Below are positions 1 through 5,925 of a stretch of 5,925 nt of DNA, piece after piece. Location of the stretch: NCBI GenBank assembly GCA_937960625.1, contig CALGPD010000351.1:1-5925 (forward strand), read 5' to 3'. The DNA is from an uncultured Spirochaetia bacterium (lineage in GTDB: Bacteria; Spirochaetota; CALGPD01). How positions within the stretch are numbered: position 1 is the first letter of the stretch; each line of letters begins with the position of its first letter. Both the position numbers and the translations under genes were made by a program. The notes under the pieces are model-generated. The model searched no databases and was not told the DNA's origin. It saw nothing but the letters and a program-made list of their open reading frames with translations.

Positions 1-59
1 ACATAATATACCCAATATAATAATAATGTATATTTGTGTATCAGTAAAATAAATATGTT

Positions 60-98
60 AAAAAAAAATAAAAAAAACCCGGCATTAATATTACCGGG
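60..98 (-). terminator. Rho-independent terminator after the SCP2-flavoprotein gene
   Basis: On the minus strand the stem CCCGGTA pairs with TGCCGGG (78-98, one U-G pair) around a 7-nt AT-rich loop. It is followed by a run of 18 nt that is all T except for one A (77 down to 60). It starts 16 nt after the TAA stop at 115-117. The T-run lies only on the minus-strand side, so the terminator serves the minus-strand operon. Confidence 0.93.
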
Positions 99-114
99 AT
101 TTATAATTAATGTT

Positions 115-1941
115 TTATTTGAAAGCTGACGCTGGTAGAGTTCCTTTTTTAATACATAGATCCCAAAACATGTTCGCGTTTTCTCTAAACTCATCTGTGT
201 CCATCTTAATTCTGCTGATATTTGCAAGTGTTTGTTTTTTAACAAAACCGTTCTTAATTATCTGCACTCCGGCATCAAAAGTTTCTTTTAATACCCTTTC
301 CGTTTCTTTTTTAAACATAAATATTTTTAAAGCTTCGGACGCGGGCCTGTATATCTCCGCGATTATTTTCGCGCCTTCAGGCATATGCGATGCTGAGACC
401 ATATGGAAATGAGCTGAAAATTGGTCAAAATGTTTAACCTCAGGAAAACCGCACACTCCAATCACAGCAACGAAGTTATTTTTTCTTTTCCATTCTTTAC
501 GGTGCGGATGCGTTGTTCCGCCTTCCATTTCAACTAAATAGGGTTCTAATGTAAAAAGTGTTCTTTCCATATAAGTTTTAAGTTTGGAATACATTCCAAA
601 GTGGTAAAGCGGAGAGGCATATACAACGAGGTCAGCATCGCGTACTTTTTTTGCGATTTCCATTACATCGTCATTTATAACGCATTTTCCCGGGGTCTTT
701 GTCCAACAGGAAAAACAGCCCATACAATTTTTAATATCGTATTTATTTAGGTACATTGTCTCTGTATCCGCGCCTTGAGATTTACAGCCTTTTAGAAACT
801 CATCAAGGATTATTTCAGTCATACTTCCTTTTGGGGCTCTGGGGCTGGCTTGAATTGCAACAACTTTTTTAATCTGACCCGGATTTGCTTTAAAAAACTT
901 TTTATTTAATAAGGATAGTTCGGAGGATTGATTATCACTAGAGACTTTTGTTGAAGCTTTTGCAGAGCCGTTGCTTGACGACATAAAAATATCCTGAAAC
1001 GTTCCAAGAGCGTTTAAATCACCTTTTATCTCATACATTCCTTTAAGGAAAGCTTCCGCGCCTGATACTTCGCCCTTGGCAACGGATAAAAATACATCTG
1101 CCGGAGATTTAAATGTAAAATCTGCATTCGGTATTTCACCTTCAAGCACTTCACATTTTCCGTTATTAATTATCATATTTACTTTAAAGTTTTCATTTCC
1201 ATAAATATCAAACTGAACTTTAAGGGATTTGCCCCGGGCTTTTTGCTCGTCAAATACCATGGGCATGCCTGTTATTGCCATATAAGCCGAAGTGAGATAA
1301 CTTTTATCGGAATTCTTTTCTAAATATGCCAATTTCTTCTGTAGATAAGGTACACCGTATTTAACAGAAGGTATACCTATTATAAACTGACATACAATTG
1401 GAACGATAATTCTTACAGCGAGAATATTTGAAAACTGAACTAAAAAGCTTATTGTAAAAAGAACTACCCAGAAGTAGTTTAAAAATAAATTAATTACTTT
1501 ATACAATCTCGTTGTATGAAACGCTTCAGGCACCATGTCTTTTGCGAAATAATTTGTAAAAGGTTTAATTTTAAGCAATGGAGGAAATAAGGATATTATT
1601 AGAAGTGATAAGTATATCAAACTTTCCGGCTGTTTTAAAAATATAGAAATAATTCCTTTGCCGCTTAATAAACTAACGTATTTATCCTGCCCCATTGTAA
1701 AAGTCAGTATAGTAAGGCCTAAAAAGGAAATAAAAAATCCAAATGAAAAATACATTTTATTTTTCACAGCAGTTTGCACAATAATAACGGATAAATATCC
1801 CGTTGTTATTGCCAGCAGAACCCATTTCATGAAGGAATAATCTTCAATTAACGCTGATACAAAAAACCTGTAAACTGAATATATTAGAAATGGTAAAATT
1901 AAAAACAGTATTTTTTTAAACTTTGATTGTTTTGTATTCAT
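115..1941 (-). CDS. Membrane-anchored SCP2 / iron-sulfur flavoprotein-like oxidoreductase fusion
   Basis: This is a 608-residue three-part protein. Residues 1-195 hold about six membrane helices (near 9-31, 38-57, 63-83, 107-124, 147-170 and 172-192). Residues about 215-318 fit an SCP2 sterol/lipid-binding domain, with NADFTFKSPADVFLSVAKG (272-290) and AFLKGMYEIKGD (297-308). A Ser-rich linker (320-343) follows. From about 357, a flavodoxin-fold NADPH-dependent FMN reductase-like domain starts with VVAIQASPRAPKGSMTE (360-376), the FMN phosphate loop, and includes DLVVYASPLYHFGM (437-450). Cysteines 406, 409, 412 and 420 form C-X2-C-X2-C-X7-C, which fits the compact [4Fe-4S] motif of archaeal-type iron-sulfur flavoproteins. 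The catalytic part is probably cytoplasmic, possibly acting on a lipophilic or quinone-like substrate presented by SCP2; that is inference. An AGGAG ribosome site lies 6 nt upstream inside the preceding gene, and a terminator follows the stop. Confidence 0.88.
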   Translation of the reverse strand: MNTKQSKFKKILFLILPFLIYSVYRFFVSALIEDYSFMKWVLLAITTGYLSVIIVQTAVKNKMYFSFGFFISFLGLTILTFTMGQDKYVSLLSGKGIISIFLKQPESLIYLSLLIISLFPPLLKIKPFTNYFAKDMVPEAFHTTRLYKVINLFLNYFWVVLFTISFLVQFSNILAVRIIVPIVCQFIIGIPSVKYGVPYLQKKLAYLEKNSDKSYLTSAYMAITGMPMVFDEQKARGKSLKVQFDIYGNENFKVNMIINNGKCEVLEGEIPNADFTFKSPADVFLSVAKGEVSGAEAFLKGMYEIKGDLNALGTFQDIFMSSSNGSAKASTKVSSDNQSSELSLLNKKFFKANPGQIKKVVAIQASPRAPKGSMTEIILDEFLKGCKSQGADTETMYLNKYDIKNCMGCFSCWTKTPGKCVINDDVMEIAKKVRDADLVVYASPLYHFGMYSKLKTYMERTLFTLEPYLVEMEGGTTHPHRKEWKRKNNFVAVIGVCGFPEVKHFDQFSAHFHMVSASHMPEGAKIIAEIYRPASEALKIFMFKKETERVLKETFDAGVQIIKNGFVKKQTLANISRIKMDTDEFRENANMFWDLCIKKGTLPASAFK

Positions 1942-2484
1942 TTATTTCTCCTGATTTTCCAAGACTTTTTTCTCAATGATTAATAAAATCTTTTTATACT
2001 GTATTTTAGGAACTCTACCGATATGAAAATATATTATATAACCCTTTTTATCTATTATGAAAAAGATTGCTTTATCTTCCGGAAAACCGAATGATTTTCT
2101 CATTGATCCGTCCCAATCCCCGTAAATGATCATTTTTTCTTTTACCGAAGCGTTGCGGAGTTTTCTCCGCCATATCCAACGGGTTAAAAAATTTGCGCCT
2201 GTGGCATCCACAACAGCTAGCCTGGCACTAAACTTAACAGATAATGGTTTGTTCTTATAATAAAAATTATTCAGTATTGTTTTTAAAGGCCTGTTTAACT
2301 CAATTAAATCACGTGTTTCGTAAAAACCAACAATGACTTTTCCCTTAAAAGTATTTGAATTAACCCATTTTTCATAGCCGCTCATAACTTTAAAAAAAGG
2401 CGCTTTTTGCCCTTTATTCACCAACGAATAAGCAAACATAGAAGTAAACGTTAATAGTATTACGAATAGTATTCTCTTTTTCAT
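1942..2484 (-). CDS. Exported YtfJ-like protein, cysteine-free thioredoxin-like fold
   Basis: This is a 180-residue protein with a lysine-rich start and hydrophobic core (residues 1-18) typical of a Sec signal peptide; a likely cut lies near residues 18-20. The mature part follows a thioredoxin/peroxiredoxin-like order: GQKAPFFKV (25-33), FKGKVIVGFYETRD (46-59), where the redox motif would normally sit, an internal VVDATG strand (91-96), GDWDG (122-126), then FPEDKAIFFIIDKKGYI (134-150) and IGRV. Length and layout resemble the YtfJ family (PF09695; E. coli YtfJ is about 184 residues and of poorly known function). There is no cysteine anywhere, so classical thiol-disulfide chemistry is excluded; a structural or binding role is more likely. 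A strong AGGAGG ribosome site lies 6 nt before the ATG. Its stop codon directly abuts the next gene's start, so the two are probably co-expressed. The YtfJ assignment is moderate. Confidence 0.75.
   Translation of the reverse strand: MKKRILFVILLTFTSMFAYSLVNKGQKAPFFKVMSGYEKWVNSNTFKGKVIVGFYETRDLIELNRPLKTILNNFYYKNKPLSVKFSARLAVVDATGANFLTRWIWRRKLRNASVKEKMIIYGDWDGSMRKSFGFPEDKAIFFIIDKKGYIIYFHIGRVPKIQYKKILLIIEKKVLENQEK
1948..1952 (-). promoter_or_regulatory. Shine-Dalgarno AGGAG for the SCP2-flavoprotein gene
   Basis: AGGAG on the minus strand lies inside the last codons of the YtfJ-like gene, 6 nt before the ATG at 1939-1941. The upstream TAA stop (1942-1944) directly touches this ATG, an arrangement typical of translational coupling. 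Confidence 0.8.
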
Positions 2485-2490
2485 TACTAA

Positions 2491-2496
2491 CCTCCT
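2491..2496 (-). promoter_or_regulatory. Strong Shine-Dalgarno AGGAGG for the YtfJ-like gene
   Basis: AGGAGG on the minus strand sits 6 nt before the ATG at 2482-2484. It is the best ribosome site in the window and fixes this start. Its strength, with the 55-nt gap upstream, suggests that translation starts independently of the MerR gene. Confidence 0.85.
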
Positions 2497-2533
2497 AGTA
2501 TAGTATATTACAAGTTTAATACCCTACAATATT
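2497..2533 (-). promoter_or_regulatory. Possible promoter/operator before the YtfJ-like gene (weak)
   Basis: Reading the minus strand, TTGTAG (2524-2529) and TATACT (2502-2507) are separated by 16 nt and could be -35 and -10 boxes. A second TATACT overlaps the first at 2497-2502. An imperfect dyad, ATATT…AATAT, 28 nt long, lies across the spacer, where MerR-family operators usually sit. Against this, transcription would begin inside or next to the Shine-Dalgarno sequence, the spacer is not the 19-20 nt typical of MerR-controlled promoters, and AT-rich DNA yields such matches by chance. Confidence 0.22.
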
Positions 2534-2539
2534 GGAGAG

Positions 2540-3457
2540 TCAAGACATTTTTTCTGTTAATATCTGTAATTCAATTATAGCTTTTTTCTTTTCTATCATA
2601 TGGCGCAGGCTGTTAACATAAAGGAATATGGGATCAGACAGGATTTTATAATTATTCTTATTCATCCATTCAATCATATTCTTGTAGTGGATAAGATTCG
2701 ACCCGCCGTCAACTTGTCCTTCAAAAGTTGTGGTAATGTATTTACCCGCGCTTAGGATTGTTATAAACGAGCTTTCATCAGGAATGTTAACCAGCTTGTC
2801 ATTTATGGTGGCACACGCCACGATGTTGTATTTTATGTCATTTAACTTAGAAGCTTTTGTATTTATATCAATATTTATATCAATATTTTTAACCACTAAT
2901 AAGTATGGCTCTATCAATTTTATATTAAAACTAGTCGCTGCTTTTTGCGCGGCATTAATCAACATGTTTATAATTTCCGGGCTTATGGTAGTATTTAACT
3001 CAAGGGAAATAAATTTTCTTTGTTCAATTTCTTTAATAAAATAACCGTCTTTATTCCCGTCAATGCTGTTAATATAAGTATCCAAAATTTCAAGCTGTTT
3101 ATCAATGCGCATTTTAACATTGTTTAAAAATTTTATCTTATCTTCAATTTCAATTTTTTTAGCCGAGTAAATTTCTTTTATGATTTCTATATCTTTGTTT
3201 TCAAAAAGTTCTTTTATTTCTGGAGAAGTAAAACCGTGCTGCAGCATTTCTTTTATAATAATTAATAATGTTATCTCTGATTTAGTGTAATATCTGTAAC
3301 CTGAATCAGGGTCGATATATGATGGTTTGCATAGATTTACTTTATCATAATATCTAAGCATTTTAACACTAATACCGGTTAACGAAGAAACCTCTCCGAT
3401 TTTACACTCATATTCAGGTATATCGGGGAAATTATTATAAAAATTATTCTCGCTCAT
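2540..3457 (-). CDS. MerR-family regulator with GyrI-like effector domain (BmrR-like)
   Basis: This is a 305-residue cytoplasmic transcription regulator. A MerR winged helix-turn-helix spans about 18-86, with IGEVSSLTGIS (20-30), MLRYYDKVNL (33-42) and GYRYYTKSEI (53-62), the usual signature. A dimerising coiled coil follows at about 88-130. Residues about 138-300 resemble a GyrI-like ligand-binding domain, including AGKYITTTFEG (237-247) and a helix ending in IEWMNKNNYKI. This is the BmrR/multidrug-sensor architecture, in which a bound small molecule lets the protein untwist a promoter with an over-long spacer. A 17-residue acidic, Asn-rich extension precedes the HTH. No other ATG, GTG or TTG occurs before Met33, so the start is firm. 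The ATG lies 4 nt after the phosphatase stop and has only a weak Shine-Dalgarno sequence, suggesting translational coupling. The ligand and target promoter are unknown. A 12-bp tandem repeat lies inside the effector domain. Confidence 0.9.
   Translation of the reverse strand: MSENNFYNNFPDIPEYECKIGEVSSLTGISVKMLRYYDKVNLCKPSYIDPDSGYRYYTKSEITLLIIIKEMLQHGFTSPEIKELFENKDIEIIKEIYSAKKIEIEDKIKFLNNVKMRIDKQLEILDTYINSIDGNKDGYFIKEIEQRKFISLELNTTISPEIINMLINAAQKAATSFNIKLIEPYLLVVKNIDINIDINTKASKLNDIKYNIVACATINDKLVNIPDESSFITILSAGKYITTTFEGQVDGGSNLIHYKNMIEWMNKNNYKILSDPIFLYVNSLRHMIEKKKAIIELQILTEKMS
2861..2884. repeat. Perfect 12-bp tandem duplication inside the MerR gene
   Basis: The 12-mer ATTTATATCAAT occurs twice head to tail on the plus strand and keeps the reading frame. 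It encodes the repeated IDIN element at about residues 192-199 of the MerR-like protein, in its predicted effector domain. This fits replication slippage adding four residues. Confidence 0.85.
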
Positions 3458-3461
3458 TTAT

Positions 3462-5405
3462 CTAAAACTGAATCCCAAGTAAAGTTAAATCATCGCTTAA
3501 TTTCTCGTTATTTATCCAATCCTTTATTTCACTTACTACTTTTTCTACGAATATTTTAATATCGTTATGCATATATTTTTTAATTATTTTTTCCGTGTCT
3601 TCTTCGCTCAATTTACCTTTTTTAGAAGAAAATTCTTCAAATAATCCGTCGGTAAATAAAACGAGTTTATCGTTTTGCTTAAAAGTCATTTCCCGTAAAA
3701 CAAAATCCGCGTCTTTTTTAACTCCCATAAGCTTTCCGCCGGCTTTTAATGTAATAAGATTATTTTCAGAAATTAAAAATTGGTCAGGATGCCCACCTGA
3801 TGAATATAATATCGTTTTATCGTTTATATTTATATCAATTAATTCGCATGTAAAATACGAATACAACTCTTTATATTCGTTGTAATATGAATTATTTAAT
3901 TTTTGTAATATTATATCCGGAGTAAGGCCCTTTACTTTAACTCTGTCATATTCTGATTTAATTATCATGGTAGTTAACGCGGCCTGTACGCCATGTCCTG
4001 TGGCATCAGCAATAAATATCCTGAAATTATTTTTACTCCGCTTATAAATGTCGTATATATCTCCGCCGACTTCAATCATGGGTTCAAAATGTATTGAAAT
4101 ATTTATATCTTCAATTTCGTCATCGATGCCTTTTGATAATACTGTTCTTTGAATTGTCTTTGCCATATTTAAATCATGACTAATTATTCTGTCTTTTTCT
4201 TGGAGTTCATCAAATAATGTTTTTAATTTTTTTTCAGCGAGAGCTTTTTCCGTATTATCATAATACATGACCAGAACATTTATAACTTCTTTATCTTTGT
4301 TAGCAACAGGAGTAAAAACAATATTCAATAATAATTCAAGTCCGGACACCTTAGATATAAACTTAACGTTTTCTCTGGATAAAGTATTGCCTTGAACAGC
4401 CTTGTTAAAGGAATCCTGCCATATGTTTATATTTACATTTCCATTATGCATCCAATTTTCACCGATAACATCGTCTTTTTGATATCCAAATATTTTTTCG
4501 CTTGCAGGGTTTATGTATACTATACTTCCGTTTATATCTAATACTTGTATCCCAAACGGAGAATTTTCAACCAAACTGTTTGAAAATGTTCTTTCCTTAT
4601 CTAAATTATTTTTTTCTATTTCCAACTCAAGAGTTCTATCTCTAACCAATCCTTCTAAATTTTCACCATAACGGTTAACTTCATTGATTAAAATGTTAAA
4701 ATCTTTGGCTAATTCGGCAATCTCATCTTCACCCACGACTTCAACAGTTTTATCAAATTTCATTTTAACTGTCATATCTTTCATTTCGCTTGATAGTTGG
4801 AATATTGGGCTGATTACGCTTTTAGTTAAAAATGTGGACATTAATAGAATGGATAATAAAAGTGTACCGATAAAAATAGCAACTGTGGTATAAATCAAAT
4901 TAAAAATTGCATGGTCAATAATTGATTTTTCGACACCCAAATGTATACTGCCAATGACAAATTTTTGAAAAACTATAGGAAGAATGACTTCATAATGTTT
5001 CCCGATTGATATAAAAACTCTTTTATTTTTTTTGATTTCAATATTTGGTATTTTTGAGATTAGGTTTTCATTCTGTTTCTTTTTATTGCTATGATAAATA
5101 ATTTTATTTTGCTCATCGCAGATATAACAGTAACTCAATTTATCATTGGTTTTCACTATTTTATTTAAATATTCATGCATACCGGCAAATTTATCAAGTT
5201 CAAAATATTTAAGCATATCATTAATATCATTTCTTACGAAAAATCCAGGAGAATAAATTTCATTCCGCAGTGAATCTTCAAGCAAAGATTTACTTTGCAA
5301 AACATTTATCAATAAGGATGCGCCAACGGATACTGTTAGAATTAAAATAATAATATACGTTGTCCTAAGCTTTATGCTTTTTTTACTTTTTTCTAGAAAA
5401 ACCAT
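3462..5405 (-). CDS. Membrane sensor Cache-like/HAMP/PAS/SpoIIE PP2C serine phosphatase
   Basis: This is a 647-residue membrane-bound sensor phosphatase. The layout is: membrane helix 15-36; extracytoplasmic Cache-like sensor about 37-165; membrane helix 167-191; HAMP about 192-245, including VGEDEIAELAKDFN; coiled coil 246-275; PAS about 275-390; a linker helix with AKTIQRTVL; and a SpoIIE/RsbU PP2C domain about 410-647. The PP2C metal-binding motifs look intact: GGDIYD (447-452), ADATGHG (466-472), SGGHP (536-540), LFTDG (583-587) and SDDLTLLG (637-644). In this family such enzymes usually dephosphorylate a phosphoserine on a STAS anti-sigma antagonist, releasing a sigma factor, but no such partner is visible here. 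The ATG start has a GGGTG-like ribosome site about 11 nt upstream, and no in-frame ATG lies between it and the preceding gene. It sits between a binding-protein gene and a MerR gene. The domain calls are secure; the substrate is unknown. Confidence 0.93.
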   Translation of the reverse strand: MVFLEKSKKSIKLRTTYIIILILTVSVGASLLINVLQSKSLLEDSLRNEIYSPGFFVRNDINDMLKYFELDKFAGMHEYLNKIVKTNDKLSYCYICDEQNKIIYHSNKKKQNENLISKIPNIEIKKNKRVFISIGKHYEVILPIVFQKFVIGSIHLGVEKSIIDHAIFNLIYTTVAIFIGTLLLSILLMSTFLTKSVISPIFQLSSEMKDMTVKMKFDKTVEVVGEDEIAELAKDFNILINEVNRYGENLEGLVRDRTLELEIEKNNLDKERTFSNSLVENSPFGIQVLDINGSIVYINPASEKIFGYQKDDVIGENWMHNGNVNINIWQDSFNKAVQGNTLSRENVKFISKVSGLELLLNIVFTPVANKDKEVINVLVMYYDNTEKALAEKKLKTLFDELQEKDRIISHDLNMAKTIQRTVLSKGIDDEIEDINISIHFEPMIEVGGDIYDIYKRSKNNFRIFIADATGHGVQAALTTMIIKSEYDRVKVKGLTPDIILQKLNNSYYNEYKELYSYFTCELIDININDKTILYSSGGHPDQFLISENNLITLKAGGKLMGVKKDADFVLREMTFKQNDKLVLFTDGLFEEFSSKKGKLSEEDTEKIIKKYMHNDIKIFVEKVVSEIKDWINNEKLSDDLTLLGIQF

Positions 5406-5425
5406 TATAAATACATCACCCTGGA

Positions 5426-5925
5426 TTATTTCTCGTTAATAATATTTTCCCCTGCCAGTTTAATAAATTTTATCGGGATTCTCAATTTAAACTTTTTTGA
5501 TTTTTTTATATCAAATGCTACCCCGTAAATTGCCGGCCATTCAGGTATTATGGATTTTATTTCTACGCCTTTAAAAATTTTCATAACCATCATTGCAGCC
5601 TGAGTTCCCATACTTCTGTGGGAAGGAAAAATAACGGCAGAAGCGCCGCGTTTATCCATTACACAAGCAGAATTTAAGCCTATCAAAGGTTTTTTTCCGT
5701 ATTTCCAAACCATTTTAGGAAAAAATTTTTTAACTCCCATTTGATCATTTGGTGAAACAAATAAATCAACGATAGAATTTAATTCTTTTATATATCTGAT
5801 ACTTGCATAAGCCATTTTTTTACTTCCCTGCTCACCTTTATAAAGCGGGACCTTTCTGAAATAAACTTTTATATTTTTAAAATCTTTATCGTTTTTAATT
5901 AGATCCTGTACCCAATGCCTATAAC
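5426..5925 (-). CDS. ABC_sub_bind-type substrate-binding protein, C-terminal part (5' end outside window)
   Basis: This is the C-terminal lobe of a periplasmic-binding-protein-like protein resembling the ABC_sub_bind family (PF04392), which binds small ligands outside the membrane. An internal ATG lies at 5813-5815, but the frame stays open upstream to the window edge, adding about 36 codons, so the gene is taken as 5'-partial. Counted from that ATG, the family pattern is visible as VDLFVSPND (about 17-25), then KPLIGLNS (42-49), a GASAVIFPS segment (57-65), a GTQAAMMVMKIFKG helix (70-83) and a closing segment with LRIPIKFIKLAGE. A purine-rich stretch before the internal ATG could act as a ribosome site, but a 129-residue protein would be far shorter than the usual ~300. 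The gene ends 20 nt before the phosphatase gene, suggesting it feeds ligand information to that sensor. Signal peptide or lipobox cannot be seen. Family assignment is by eye. Confidence 0.8.
   Translation of the reverse strand, partial: YRHWVQDLIKNDKDFKNIKVYFRKVPLYKGEQGSKKMAYASIRYIKELNSIVDLFVSPNDQMGVKKFFPKMVWKYGKKPLIGLNSACVMDKRGASAVIFPSHRSMGTQAAMMVMKIFKGVEIKSIIPEWPAIYGVAFDIKKSKKFKLRIPIKFIKLAGENIINEK

Noticed and set aside
1..59. AT-rich tail with TATA-like words that could be a promoter
   Set aside because: No paired boxes with good spacing lead to a visible gene, and such words are expected by chance in this composition.
110..412. Plus-strand open frame of 100 codons antisense to the end of the flavoprotein gene
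   Set aside because: It lies wholly opposite a well-supported coding region, resembles no family and has no ribosome site; it also starts next to the minus-strand terminator.
2485..2539. A terminator between the MerR gene and the YtfJ-like gene
   Set aside because: No stable GC stem or T-run is present, so readthrough from the upstream operon is likely.
2730..3044. Plus-strand open frame with hydrophobic stretches antisense to the MerR gene
   Set aside because: The hydrophobicity arises from AT-rich sequence opposite a clear MerR coding region. No Shine-Dalgarno sequence or family motif is seen.
3595..3885. Plus-strand open frame antisense to the PP2C domain
   Set aside because: The minus strand encodes intact PP2C motifs over the same bases, so this is a shadow frame.
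4684..4893. Short plus-strand open frame antisense to the HAMP/membrane region
   Set aside because: It is a shadow of the sensor phosphatase gene with no support of its own.
5426..5815. A complete 129-residue gene starting at the internal ATG
   Set aside because: A purine-rich stretch precedes this ATG, but the frame is open to the window edge and the binding-protein family is usually about 300 residues, so a 5'-partial gene is the better reading.

Overview
The window is low-GC bacterial DNA, roughly one third G+C by eye. It carries five genes, all on the minus strand and packed with gaps of 0 to 55 nt. Tryptophan is read from TGG and one gene stops at TGA, so the standard bacterial code applies. 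A secreted YtfJ-like protein suggests a diderm (Gram-negative-type) envelope, and an iron-sulfur flavoprotein module suggests an anaerobe or microaerophile. The phylum cannot be fixed from this sequence.

In transcription order (right to left) the first group is a probable signalling operon. It starts with a substrate-binding protein of the ABC_sub_bind type (5426-5925, its 5' end beyond the window). After 20 nt comes a membrane-anchored sensor with an extracytoplasmic Cache-like domain, HAMP, PAS and a complete SpoIIE/RsbU-type PP2C phosphatase (3462-5405). After 4 nt comes a BmrR-like MerR regulator with a GyrI-like effector domain (2540-3457). No transporter permease or ATPase, and no STAS or anti-sigma-kinase partner, is visible here.

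After a 55-nt gap with a strong Shine-Dalgarno sequence comes a second pair. The first gene encodes a small exported protein with a thioredoxin-like fold and no cysteine (1942-2484). Its stop codon directly abuts the start of a 608-residue fusion protein (115-1941) made of about six membrane helices, an SCP2 lipid-binding domain and an iron-sulfur-flavoprotein-like oxidoreductase domain. A clear intrinsic terminator (60-98) closes the transcript. The remaining 1-59 is AT-rich and holds nothing I can identify.

My inference is that the first three genes sense an extracellular ligand or stress and relay it through dephosphorylation and a MerR-type activator. The last two genes, an envelope protein and a membrane-bound redox enzyme, are possible targets or functional partners. 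The most unusual items are the membrane/SCP2/flavoprotein fusion and the binding-protein/phosphatase/MerR gene order.
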